Positions 31,414 to 39,181 of a stretch of 64,000 nt of DNA are shown in pieces. The notes under the pieces are model-generated. The model had not been told where the DNA came from, did not search any database, and worked only from the letters and a program-made list of their open reading frames with translations. Origin of the DNA: Paraburkholderia caffeinilytica (GTDB lineage: Bacteria; Pseudomonadota; Gammaproteobacteria; Burkholderiales; Burkholderiaceae). Location: NCBI RefSeq assembly GCF_003368325.1, contig NZ_CP031467.1, positions 2,542,001 to 2,606,000 of the forward strand. The letters are read 5' to 3'. Position 1 is the stretch's first letter. Each line of letters opens with the position of its first letter. A program made the translations under genes and the position numbers.

Positions 31414-31795
31414 TGCGGAGTTGCATTCGCGGCGCTTATTGCCGGTGTTTTAAAGCAGACCGTGCATTACGCGCGCCGGGCCAAATGTAAAGATTAGTTA
31501 TAATTTGCGCATTTAGCTTGTTTGGTTGATCGTCTTAAAAAATAGGTGCGTTAGATTGTTCCTGCCGTTAGACAAAACGGCGCGGGTTTGACAGCCCGTA
31601 GTAACGAAACGCACTACCTGCGAAAGTGGGTAGTGCCCTTCAACACGCGCGCCTTTTCTATGGGCGGGCCGTAGTGAGGGGGCCGCAAGGCCCGCTGGTT
31701 TCGTTTCGTTACCCAGTCTGTCAACCTCGCTACGTGCCCGCTCACCATCTTTTAGCGAGTGTCGGGCGATTCAGGAACGAACCGGAAATCGCACC
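31414..31795. other. 382-bp leader region holding the C4-like RNA
   Basis: No protein gene is supported. An AT-rich stretch at about 31485-31560, with TATAAT at 31499-31504 but no good -35, is followed by the C4-like structured RNA (31582-31730) and then the leader of the 156-codon gene at 31796. Confidence 0.7.
31582..31730 (+). ncRNA. C4-like antisense RNA (phage P1/P7/P4 c4 type)
   Basis: Both sequence and fold resemble the C4 antisense RNA family. The outer helix pairs GGTTTGACAG (31585-31594) with CTGTCAACC (31718-31726), with a one-base bulge. The second helix, GTAACGAAAC (31601-31610) with GTTTCGTTAC (31703-31712), is perfect. Hairpin A pairs GCACTACC with GGTAGTGC (31611-31618, 31629-31636). 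Hairpin B pairs GCGGGCC with GGCCCGC (31664-31670, 31689-31695), after the typical CTATGGGCGGG. In P1 and P7, C4 represses translation of icd/ant; here it precedes a small gene on the same strand. Confidence 0.8.
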
Positions 31796-32266
31796 ATGAG
31801 CAAATCCACCAACAAACCCCAAGCAACCTCACGCGCGCCCGTTGACGCGCTTCAATACGAGAAACTCGCGCTTTCAGCTTTCGATTTGTGCAACCGGCAG
31901 TTGGATCAACTTGAGAGACTGGTTATGCTGGCGGCTTCGATACGTAGGACTCCCTGCATGACAAGAGACGAACGGCAAAGCCAACAGGCGTTGCTGGAAC
32001 TGCTTGTCGAAACCGGCGAAGGATACGAGCGCGAAATCGAATGCGACCGCGAACTGTACCGGGTGATCGCGCTCGATGCGAAGGACGTGCCTCACAGCCG
32101 CATCACCGCCAAACGCGCAGCGAGCCTTCTCTCTGAGGCCGTGCGGAAGAAATCGGATGACAAGCTGAACGCGAAATCCGCGGATACCACGCGACCCAAG
32201 CCGATGCGCACAAAAGTCGTGTCGCAAGCAGAAGCGGGCGCACAGGCCGCTGCCGTTGCACATTAG
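31796..32266 (+). CDS. Small protein of unknown function behind the C4-like RNA
   Basis: A 156-residue soluble protein with no signal peptide or membrane segment. Its Lys/Thr-rich N-terminus (MSKSTNKPQATSRAPVDALQ) leads to a mostly helical middle (LALSAFDLCNRQLDQLERLV, LLELLVETGEGYEREIECDR) and a basic Ala/Lys-rich tail. I do not recognise the family, and it is not an obvious Icd or Ant protein. GGAAA at 31784-31788, seven nt before the ATG, is the likely ribosome-binding site and lies within the stretch the C4-like RNA can pair with. A terminator follows at 32340. Confidence 0.75.
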   Translation: MSKSTNKPQATSRAPVDALQYEKLALSAFDLCNRQLDQLERLVMLAASIRRTPCMTRDERQSQQALLELLVETGEGYEREIECDRELYRVIALDAKDVPHSRITAKRAASLLSEAVRKKSDDKLNAKSADTTRPKPMRTKVVSQAEAGAQAAAVAH

Positions 32267-32339
32267 CAGGCGCTAGCGGCCACCACGCAGGAGCAGTGAA
32301 AAAGGCGCGAGCTGCGCGTAAGACATCGAGCAGGAGAAT

Positions 32340-32362
32340 GGCCCGCTGAGTGCGGGCCTTCT
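32340..32362 (+). terminator. Hairpin terminator after the C4-linked gene
   Basis: GGCCCGC (32340-32346) pairs perfectly with GCGGGCC (32352-32358) across a 5-nt loop, followed by TTCT. It could end the C4-linked transcript, and also the leftward oxidase operon, which stops at 32414. Confidence 0.6.
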
Positions 32363-32413
32363 GACGCGTCATTCGCTGTTGAGCACCGCGAAGGCCGAAC
32401 CAGGCTCAAGCGC

Positions 32414-33223
32414 TTACTGCATGGCCGCGTAATACTTAGCCACGCCATCAATCTCACTAGCGGTCATCTGCCGGGCCACATTCCGCATCTGCTCATTGAT
32501 ATCGTTATGCCGGGCACCGGTAGCAAACGCCCGCATCTGCGCAACGAAATAAATGGACGACTGCCCACCAAGCCAGGGCGCCGCGCCCTTACGATCCAAC
32601 TGTCCGTGACAGGCAGCACAAGGCGCAATATTCCGCTGCGGATCGCCTTGCATCGCAAGCTTCACCGCATTGGCATCCGGCTCGACGCCTCTAGGCAAAA
32701 CCTCCGCCGCCGGCGCACGTGGCAGCGAAGCATAATAAGCCGCCAGATCATGCAGATCCTGATCGCTGCGCGCCGCAATAATAGGCTGCATGATCGCGTT
32801 CGGCCGCACGCCGTTCTGATAATCGCGCAATTCTTTATAGACCACGTCGGCATATTGTCCCGCCAACGCAGGCGCCGTCACTTGCACGGTGCCCAGCACG
32901 CCATGACACATCGAACAATTCTGCGTCGCGATCGTCGCGCCGCGGCCAATCGAGCTCGCGTCGGTTCGCACCCGCCACAAAGGCGGCAAGACCACGACCT
33001 CGCTCGGCGCCGGGCCGGCAATATTGGCGCCGGCGTACCAGCTCGACGGCACGCCGGCGGCGCTGCAAATCGTCGCCCATAAGCCGCGCTCGCTAAATCC
33101 GCTGTTCGCCGATGGCAGCCAGACGAAGCCGATCAATATCGATACGACGGCAATCGCAATCGTGCCGCCCAGGCTCACCGTGAACCACGGGTTGCGCAAG
33201 CTGAAGACGCGTTCCTGACTCAT
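32414..33223 (-). CDS. Di-heme c-type cytochrome of the ba3 oxidase operon
   Basis: A 269-residue membrane-anchored cytochrome. An N-terminal helix (about 14-36) is followed by two class I cytochrome c domains with CSMCH and CAACH heme sites. Distal Met candidates occur in IMQPIIAARSD and NDINEQMRNVARQM. The protein ends KYYAAMQ. It resembles cytochrome c4-type electron donors. Its ATG overlaps the stop of the subunit I gene (4 bp), so it belongs to the oxidase operon and probably feeds electrons to the CuA site. Confidence 0.9.
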   Translation of the reverse strand: MSQERVFSLRNPWFTVSLGGTIAIAVVSILIGFVWLPSANSGFSERGLWATICSAAGVPSSWYAGANIAGPAPSEVVVLPPLWRVRTDASSIGRGATIATQNCSMCHGVLGTVQVTAPALAGQYADVVYKELRDYQNGVRPNAIMQPIIAARSDQDLHDLAAYYASLPRAPAAEVLPRGVEPDANAVKLAMQGDPQRNIAPCAACHGQLDRKGAAPWLGGQSSIYFVAQMRAFATGARHNDINEQMRNVARQMTASEIDGVAKYYAAMQ

Positions 33224-34845
33224 CGCTGCGCTCCGACGACAACTGCCGGCACCGACGTCTGCGGCAATCTGAGCAACTGAACGATCGGCACACTGTAGTT
33301 GACGACCGTCAGCCCGATCATCAACGCCACCCACAAGCCGAAACTATTGAGCGCGGCCGGTACGCGTTCCACCGGTTGCACCGCGCTCGCGAAGCGGAAA
33401 CTCTGTTGCTGGACGCGCGGTCCGAATTGAGACTTCGCGAGGATGTAAATGAACAGCACGCCGGATACAACCAGAATCAGTCCGCCCACCGCCGACATTC
33501 CAACCCAGAACGCCTGCGATTCCATTCCCGGCATGTTGTAGTCGTAATACGCCATGCGGCGCGGCGCACCGAGCAAGCCGACGTAGTGCCAGGGCAGCGT
33601 CACCACCATCATGCCGATGAACCACAGCCACAGTTGCGTACGCACCAGCTTCACCGACGCAATCGCGCGGCCGGTCAGTTGCGGCCACAGTTCGTACGCG
33701 ATCGCGAAGTACATGATGACAATCGCGCCGCCGAAAATCAGATGGAAGTGCCCGGTCACCCACTGCGTGTTGTGCACCGTCGAGTTCAACTGGTAGCTCA
33801 TGTTGATCAGGCCGCCCGCACCGCCGAGCCCCAGCATCACGAACGAAAACGCGATCACCAGCATCATCGGGTTCTGCCACGGCAACGCGGTCAACCAGCC
33901 GAACGCACCCTTGCCGCCGCGCAACCGTCCGGCGATTTCAACCGACGCGCAAATGGTGAACACCGTCAACAACGTCGGCACCGAGACCATGCCGGTGAAC
34001 ACCGCATGCAGGAACTTGAAGCCCGAGCCGACCTGCGGATCGGCGAACAGGTGATGAATGCCGATCGGCATCGCGAACACAAGGAACAGAATGAACGACA
34101 CGCGCGCCATCGAATCGCTATACAGCCGTCCGCCGATCGCTCGCGGCACCAGCGTGTAGTACGCGATGTAAGCCGGAATCAGCCAGAAATAGACAATCGC
34201 GTGCAGCGTCCACGAGAACAGGATGCGCGAGAGGCCGGCGTCGATCGTGTTGGTTAGGCCGAAGGCAACCGGCAATATCTGGAACAGGATTTCGAGCGCC
34301 GCGCCGATCGCGGTCCACGCCCACAGATACGCGCCGGCCACGTTGGCGAACATCGCAAGCGGTATCGGCTTGCCGGGATTGGCACGCTTCCAGACGCGCA
34401 GATTCACGTGCATCAGCGCGACCCAGATCCACGAGCCGACCACGACCAGCACCACCCCGAGGTAATAGAACGGACTGCCGATCATCGGTGGATAGAAGGT
34501 GAAGAGCACCGAGGCCTGGCCGAGCGCGACGGGGACCATCGCCATCACCGCGCCGACCGCCAGCATGATGAACGCGGCCCAGGCCCACTTGAGACCGACG
34601 AGCCGCTGCGCGAGCGCGAGTTCGACGATCGCGTAACCGAAGCCCATCGACACCAGGGTGGGCAGCACGTAAGCCATCACCGAGCCATGCGCGGTCACCG
34701 ATCGATAGTAAAGCTCCGGGTCGCCGACCCAAGGCACCAGCGGGCTGCGTACCAGCATCTGCCACGCGCCGAGCAGCAGCGCGACCAGAAACGCAATGAA
34801 GGCCAGCCAGAAATGCGCGAGAACGAGTCGCTTAGCGAGAAACAC
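33220..34845 (-). CDS. ba3-type cytochrome c oxidase subunit I
   Basis: A 541-residue, multi-span heme-copper oxidase of the B (ba3) family. Heme and copper ligands are visible: HGSVMAY for the low-spin heme, WTLHAIVYFWLIPAYIAYY with the cross-linked His-Tyr pair of CuB, the His-His pair in IGIHHLFADPQ, and GHFHLIFGGA for the high-spin heme. The HAIVYFW helix lacks the Glu of A-family oxidases and carries Tyr close to His, as in Thermus ba3. It overlaps the subunit II gene by 14 bp. Confidence 0.95.
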   Translation of the reverse strand: MFLAKRLVLAHFWLAFIAFLVALLLGAWQMLVRSPLVPWVGDPELYYRSVTAHGSVMAYVLPTLVSMGFGYAIVELALAQRLVGLKWAWAAFIMLAVGAVMAMVPVALGQASVLFTFYPPMIGSPFYYLGVVLVVVGSWIWVALMHVNLRVWKRANPGKPIPLAMFANVAGAYLWAWTAIGAALEILFQILPVAFGLTNTIDAGLSRILFSWTLHAIVYFWLIPAYIAYYTLVPRAIGGRLYSDSMARVSFILFLVFAMPIGIHHLFADPQVGSGFKFLHAVFTGMVSVPTLLTVFTICASVEIAGRLRGGKGAFGWLTALPWQNPMMLVIAFSFVMLGLGGAGGLINMSYQLNSTVHNTQWVTGHFHLIFGGAIVIMYFAIAYELWPQLTGRAIASVKLVRTQLWLWFIGMMVVTLPWHYVGLLGAPRRMAYYDYNMPGMESQAFWVGMSAVGGLILVVSGVLFIYILAKSQFGPRVQQQSFRFASAVQPVERVPAALNSFGLWVALMIGLTVVNYSVPIVQLLRLPQTSVPAVVVGAQR

Positions 34846-35404
34846 AGCTGAGCCTCCGTGATTGTCGGGCCTGCTCGAAGAACGCGGCTTTGTCGATGAC
34901 CTTGACGTGCGCCCACATGGTCTGATGGCCGAAGCCGCAGAATTCGTGACACGGCATGGTGTGATCGGCGGTTTTGTCGAAGCGTGTGTTCAGCGTGGCG
35001 ACATAGCCGGGCACGACCATCGTGTTGATGTTGGTGTCGGTGACGAGCAGGCCGTGCACGACATCGGCGCTGGTGGTGCGGATCGTGATCGGCGTGTCGG
35101 CAGGTACCAGCAGGCATTGCGGCGTGAACGAATACTGCTGCGCGATGAAACGCACGACCACCGAGCCATCTGGTTCGACGGCGCTGCCGAGGTTGTCTTC
35201 GACGAATTCGCCGGACAGTTGCAGGCGCGAAGGATCGATCGTCTCGACCCGCGACGGCGGCATCATCGCCCAATGCAAGCCCGAGAACACGATGACGACA
35301 AGCATCAGCACGATCAGCGCGGTGGCGAAAATCGCCCAGCGGCGCTCGGCGCGTAAGGCGACTTCGTGGCCGCTGCCCGGTTGGTGATTGGAATCGGTCG
35401 ACAT
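34832..35404 (-). CDS. ba3-type cytochrome c oxidase subunit II (CuA)
   Basis: A 190-residue protein with one N-terminal transmembrane helix (about 24-48) and a periplasmic cupredoxin domain. CuA ligands are seen as the His of DVVHGLLV and the block MPCHEFCGFGHQTM (two Cys, Glu backbone, His, Met). It accepts electrons from cytochrome c. Having one helix instead of two is typical of B-family oxidases. The 58-codon gene ends two bases before its ATG. Confidence 0.95.
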   Translation of the reverse strand: MSTDSNHQPGSGHEVALRAERRWAIFATALIVLMLVVIVFSGLHWAMMPPSRVETIDPSRLQLSGEFVEDNLGSAVEPDGSVVVRFIAQQYSFTPQCLLVPADTPITIRTTSADVVHGLLVTDTNINTMVVPGYVATLNTRFDKTADHTMPCHEFCGFGHQTMWAHVKVIDKAAFFEQARQSRRLSCVSR

Positions 35405-35406
35405 AG

Positions 35407-35583
35407 TCAGTGGATGACGCCGCGCGGCAGAAAGACAAGAAAGTAGAAGCCGAACCAGATCGCCATGACGATCAGCACGGCGACGCCGGCTACGGCGATC
35501 GCGCCGTGCGGGCCGGCGGCGACGACGCGCTCCACTTCCTCATCCGTAGGCGGGGCCGCGCTGTGGGTATCGTTCGCTTCCAT
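35407..35583 (-). CDS. Short single-span oxidase subunit (subunit IIa / CbaD-like)
   Basis: A 58-codon gene: MEANDTHSAAPPTDEEVERV, then a single transmembrane helix (AIAVAGVAVLIVMAIWFGFY) and LVFLPRGVIH. It resembles the small subunit IIa of ba3 oxidases in size, topology and position directly before subunit II. The upstream gene is 30 bp away and subunit II begins two bases after the stop. No strong Shine-Dalgarno is visible. Confidence 0.8.
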   Translation of the reverse strand: MEANDTHSAAPPTDEEVERVVAAGPHGAIAVAGVAVLIVMAIWFGFYFLVFLPRGVIH

Positions 35584-35613
35584 CTGGAGGTTCTCCGGTG
35601 CAGCAGTTCAGGT

Positions 35614-36993
35614 TCAGTGCAGCGGCGCCTTGCGCAATTCGTTGACCTCGCGGGACGTCACCGGCTGGCCGTGGTTGCCCCATGCGGTGCGGATATACGT
35701 GACGACGGCGGCTGCATCGGTGTCGTTCAGTTCCTGACCGAACGGCGGCATGCCGTACGGCTCGGGATTGCGCATGGTGCCGGGCGGGAAGCCGCCATTG
35801 AGCACGATGCGGATCGGGTTGACCGCGGAGTCCATTTCGATCGACTGGTTGCCTGCGAGCGGCGGGTAGTGTTGCAAATGACCCTCGCCGTTCGCGCCGT
35901 GGCATAGCGCGCACTTGTCGGCGTAGATCTTTTCGCCGAGCGCGAACACGTTGGTATTGGTCGGCGCGGACGGCCCCGATTTGCGGCCTTGATTGTTCGG
36001 CAACGTCTTGAGATAGACCGCCATCGCCTTGACGTCGTCTTCCGTCATGTACTGAAGGCTGTGATAAGTGACTTCGGCCATCGGCCCGTACACGGCGCCG
36101 CGATCGGAGATGCCCGCCTGCAGCAGATCGACGATGTCCTTGATGCTCCAGTCGCCGAGACCGCCGTCCTTGTCGGAGGTGAGCGAGGGCGCGTACCAGT
36201 TCTGCACCGGAATCAGACCGCCCGCGAACTGCTCGCTTTGCGACGAGCCTCCGAGCATGTTGATCTTGGTGTGGCACATCGTGCAGTGTCCCAGCCCTTC
36301 GACCAGATACGCACCGCGATTCCATTCGACCGATTTGGTCGGATCGGGTTGAAACTCGCCTTCACGGAAATACAACGTGCGCCAGCCGTACAGCAGCTTG
36401 CGCTGGTTGAACGGGAAGCGCAGCGTGTGCTTGTGGTTCGGCTCGCGTACCGGTGTCACGGACTTCAGGTACGCGAAGATCGCATTCGAGTCTTCGCGCG
36501 TGACCTTGGTGTATTGGGCGATCGGCATCGCCGGGTAGAGCAGGGTGCCGTCCGGCGTGCGGCCGGTGCGCATCATCCTGAAGAACGCTTCCTCGCTCCA
36601 TGTGCCGATGCCGTACTGCGCGTCCGGCGTGATGTTCGGCGAATACAGCGTGCCGAATGGCGTGTCCATCGCCAGGCCGCCGGCAAACAGCTTGCCGCGC
36701 GGCGCGGTATGGCAGGCGACGCAGTCGCCGGCGCGGGCCAGATACTCGCCGCGTTTGACGATGTCGGGGCGGGTGTCGGCTTTGTCGCCAGCGGGCGTTG
36801 CCGTCGTGGCGGCAGGCACGGCTTCAGCGGCGCTTGCTTCCGTGATCAACAACGCCGGCGGTGCGCTGAGAAACGCGACGCCGGCGACGATCAAGCCGGC
36901 AATCAGCACGCCGGAGACGAGCGAGTCAGCGGTGCGACGACGCTTCGTCATGGCATGCGAAACAGTGCGGATCGAGCGGAGGGTCGGCTTCAT
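35614..36993 (-). CDS. Tri-heme c-type cytochrome, alcohol/gluconate dehydrogenase subunit-like
   Basis: A 459-residue exported cytochrome with three CxxCH sites: CVACH, CTMCH and CALCH. Domain order and the GLAMDTPFGTLYSPNITPD signature match the membrane cytochrome subunit of PQQ alcohol and gluconate dehydrogenases, but no dehydrogenase partner is encoded here. The signal-anchor is at about residues 30-55. The ATG overlaps the upstream cytochrome stop (ATGA), favouring 36993; 36951 is an alternative. It may be an electron entry point to the oxidase. Confidence 0.9.
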   Translation of the reverse strand: MKPTLRSIRTVSHAMTKRRRTADSLVSGVLIAGLIVAGVAFLSAPPALLITEASAAEAVPAATTATPAGDKADTRPDIVKRGEYLARAGDCVACHTAPRGKLFAGGLAMDTPFGTLYSPNITPDAQYGIGTWSEEAFFRMMRTGRTPDGTLLYPAMPIAQYTKVTREDSNAIFAYLKSVTPVREPNHKHTLRFPFNQRKLLYGWRTLYFREGEFQPDPTKSVEWNRGAYLVEGLGHCTMCHTKINMLGGSSQSEQFAGGLIPVQNWYAPSLTSDKDGGLGDWSIKDIVDLLQAGISDRGAVYGPMAEVTYHSLQYMTEDDVKAMAVYLKTLPNNQGRKSGPSAPTNTNVFALGEKIYADKCALCHGANGEGHLQHYPPLAGNQSIEMDSAVNPIRIVLNGGFPPGTMRNPEPYGMPPFGQELNDTDAAAVVTYIRTAWGNHGQPVTSREVNELRKAPLH

Positions 36994-37706
36994 TGCGGTT
37001 GGCTCCCGCATGCGAGAGGCAGCCGCTCAGCGGATGCCGGCGCGGGCCGCGGATCGGCAGGACGCGGCTGGCGCGCGAGCCAGCTCGACACCGCGGTGAT
37101 GTCCTTGTCGGTCAGCTTGACGGCGATCGAATGCATGCAGTCCGGCGCAAGCGCGTGACGCGTGCCTGAACGCCATGTGCCCATCTGCCCGGCGATGTAG
37201 CTCGCATGCAGGCCAAGCAGGCCCGGAATGCCAGGTTGCGTACCCGTCATGCGTGCGCCATGACAGGCGATGCACGCCGGAATCTTGCGTGCCGGGTCGC
37301 CTTGAGTGACGAGCCGTTGTCCGGCTGCGAGCACGGCCGGTGCGACGTCGGTGTGATCGGCATTGGGGTAGGGCGGTTGCAGGTCCGCGAAGTACTGGCT
37401 GATCTTGCGCAGATAGTCGTCGGGCAGAAAGGCGAGCAGATAACCCATCGGCGGATAAGTGCGGCCGCCGTCGCGAAACGCGGTCAACTGATTGAACAGA
37501 TAGTCGGCCGGCTTGCCGGCGATACGCGGGAAGTAATCGTTGTTCAGGCCCTGGCCTTGCACGCCATGACACGAGGTGCAGGCGCGCACGCGCTCGTCCA
37601 TCGCCGAGGGCATCGCGCCTGGTGTGTCGGTGGCTGCGAACGCCGCGCCACGCCACATGACGTAAAACACCAACAGGATCGAAAATCCGATAGTTCTACG
37701 ATGCAC
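36990..37706 (-). CDS. Di-heme cytochrome c (c4-like), first gene of the oxidase operon
   Basis: A 238-residue exported cytochrome. The signal sequence is at about 1-26 (RTIGFSILLVFYVMWRGAAFA). Two heme sites are seen, CTSCH and CIACH, each with downstream Met candidates (PPMGYLLAFLPDD, APDCMHSIAVKLTD). This is the cytochrome c4 arrangement and it likely carries electrons to the CuA subunit. It begins the leftward operon and overlaps the tri-heme gene by 4 bp. Confidence 0.9.
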   Translation of the reverse strand: MHRRTIGFSILLVFYVMWRGAAFAATDTPGAMPSAMDERVRACTSCHGVQGQGLNNDYFPRIAGKPADYLFNQLTAFRDGGRTYPPMGYLLAFLPDDYLRKISQYFADLQPPYPNADHTDVAPAVLAAGQRLVTQGDPARKIPACIACHGARMTGTQPGIPGLLGLHASYIAGQMGTWRSGTRHALAPDCMHSIAVKLTDKDITAVSSWLARQPRPADPRPAPASAERLPLACGSQPQ

Positions 37707-37760
37707 GCCAGGCCTCGCGGGGACGGTTATTTTCGCTATTTATTTCTCACACATCCGCTC

Positions 37761-37786
37761 GTGAATTCACTCATCGGATTCGATGA
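37761..37786. promoter_or_regulatory. Two adjacent perfect palindromes upstream of the cytochrome operon
   Basis: GTGAATTCAC (37761-37770) is directly followed by TCATCG-GATT-CGATGA (37771-37786). They lie 55-80 bp upstream of the first cytochrome ATG. The second does not match the FNR/ANR consensus TTGAT-N4-ATCAA. They are candidate operators for an unknown regulator. Confidence 0.45.
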
Positions 37787-37893
37787 ACGATGCGTGACAA
37801 GCCTGCCAATTCTTTTTACAACGACTGCATGAACAGCAAATCGAAGATGAATTATTAAGGAGGCGCAGTACTGAATCGATACGGCAATGCGAA

Positions 37894-37907
37894 TGCTTTA
37901 TAAAGCA
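37894..37907. repeat. 14-bp perfect palindrome
   Basis: TGCTTTATAAAGCA, about 190 bp upstream of the oxidase operon start. It may be an AT-rich operator or a chance dyad. Confidence 0.35.
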
Positions 37908-38195
37908 ACGGTCTGTCCGGGTGCGCCATTGGGTGGCGATTTTCGGATTGTGGTAATAACGCGCGATGCGTCTCGCAGACGTGTAGCAGGTTGCAGGAAT
38001 TTATCCGATGCGTCAATGAAATTTAGAAGGCCAATCAGTGGCGTATTGGATCAGCATAGGCGTCGATTAGAGTGCCTTCAACATTTATTCTGCGTCCGAT
38101 TCAAGTGCGGATGCATCGTCGAATGCGATGGATGCGCTGCGCTACGTTGCTGTCGCGATCCATGAGCCGCAGCGCGGGCATCGACGCCGAGCGCG

Positions 38196-39083
38196 TCAGC
38201 TGAAGAGACGCGTCAACGCCGCGCGTGCATTGCTGACGCGTTCGCTTTCGCCGATCCGCCCCGGCAGCAGATGAAACTCGACGGCTGGCAGTGCGGGCAA
38301 TCCGACGCTCGGGGGACAGGCCATCATGCCCGCCCCGATCGACGATTCGTTCAGGCAGGAAATGCCTAGTCCAGCCTTCAACGCGAGTTGCAGCCCGGCC
38401 ACCCCGGAGGCCGAATGCGACACCAGATACGGCACCTTGTGCTCGTCGAGGAGTTTCACGACGAAGCGCTGCAACTGGCAACTCGACGGCAGCAATACCA
38501 GTGGATAAGGCGTAGCCGGCCGCGGATTGGCATCGGCTGCGCAGACCCACAGCAGTTTCTCGCGCCGCACTACGGTGCTCTGCGCGGTAGCGCGCTGGCT
38601 GGTGGAACGCGCGCTTCCGGTGACGAGCCGCAGCGAGAGGCCGATGTCGTACGACGCATCGTCGCCGGCGCTGCTGTCGATCACGGCGCTCGGCAACACG
38701 GTGACGTGCAGTTTCAGGCGCGGATGCTGTTCCGAGAACGTCCTGAGAATGCGCGCGATGTCGAGCGGACGAAAGTAGTCCGTGATGGCGATGCGCAGTT
38801 CGCCGTCGAGCGAGCGGCCTTGCAGGTCTTCGAACGCCGCCTCGCTCATGGCGATGATGCGGCGCGCGTGATCGAGCAGGCGGCTGCCGGCCGGTGTGGC
38901 GGTCACCCCCTGCTTGCTGCGCACGAAGAGTGGCTGGCCGGCGCGTTCCTCGAGTTTCTTCAACTGCTCGCTCACCGACGACTGCGACAGGAACACGCGC
39001 TCCGCGCCCGCCGAGACGCTCCCCGATTCGGCGACGGCGACGAAGGTGCGCAGCTGTGTCAGGTCAAATCCGCGTTGGCTCAT
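38196..39083 (-). CDS. LysR-family transcriptional regulator
   Basis: A 295-residue LysR regulator: N-terminal winged helix (FDLTQLRTFVAVAESGSVSA, LSQSSVSEQLKKLEER) and a C-terminal substrate-binding domain. The ATG 39081-39083 removes 27 spurious residues of the longer frame. It is divergent from an MFS gene with 98 bp between them and probably controls it; two TCGG-N5-CCGA-like boxes lie in that gap. The inducer is unknown. Confidence 0.92.
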   Translation of the reverse strand: MSQRGFDLTQLRTFVAVAESGSVSAGAERVFLSQSSVSEQLKKLEERAGQPLFVRSKQGVTATPAGSRLLDHARRIIAMSEAAFEDLQGRSLDGELRIAITDYFRPLDIARILRTFSEQHPRLKLHVTVLPSAVIDSSAGDDASYDIGLSLRLVTGSARSTSQRATAQSTVVRREKLLWVCAADANPRPATPYPLVLLPSSCQLQRFVVKLLDEHKVPYLVSHSASGVAGLQLALKAGLGISCLNESSIGAGMMACPPSVGLPALPAVEFHLLPGRIGESERVSNARAALTRLFS

Positions 39084-39086
39084 GAT

Positions 39087-39130
39087 TCGGCATATCCGAT
39101 GGAAGTCATCTGAATTTCCGGCTTTTCCGA
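39087..39130. promoter_or_regulatory. Tandem dyads (T-N11-A type) in the LysR/MFS gap
   Basis: TCGG-CATAT-CCGA (39087-39099) is a perfect dyad that also satisfies the LysR T-N11-A rule. CCGG-CTTTT-CCGA (39118-39130) is a similar, imperfect copy 31 bp further. Both end in CCGATGG. They probably bind the LysR protein encoded beside them. Confidence 0.5.
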
Positions 39131-39181
39131 TGGTTGGCCCAGCCGTAGGATACCTCCAATTCATCCATTGCAGAGGCTGTC

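Larger units (their letters stand above)
37707..38195. other. 489-bp region upstream of the oxidase operon
   Basis: No gene is supported. It holds two adjacent palindromes close to the operon start (37761-37786) and a third, TGCTTTATAAAGCA (37894-37907). Base composition is more AT-rich than the neighbouring genes, fitting a regulated promoter region. Confidence 0.65.

Noticed and set aside
31414..32413. Prophage or integrated plasmid around the C4-like RNA
   Set aside because: No integrase, attachment-site repeats, structural or replication genes were found; only the RNA, one small gene and a terminator.
37771..37786. FNR/ANR box before the oxidase operon
   Set aside because: The dyad TCATCG-N4-CGATGA has the right spacing, but the half-sites do not match TTGAT/ATCAA.
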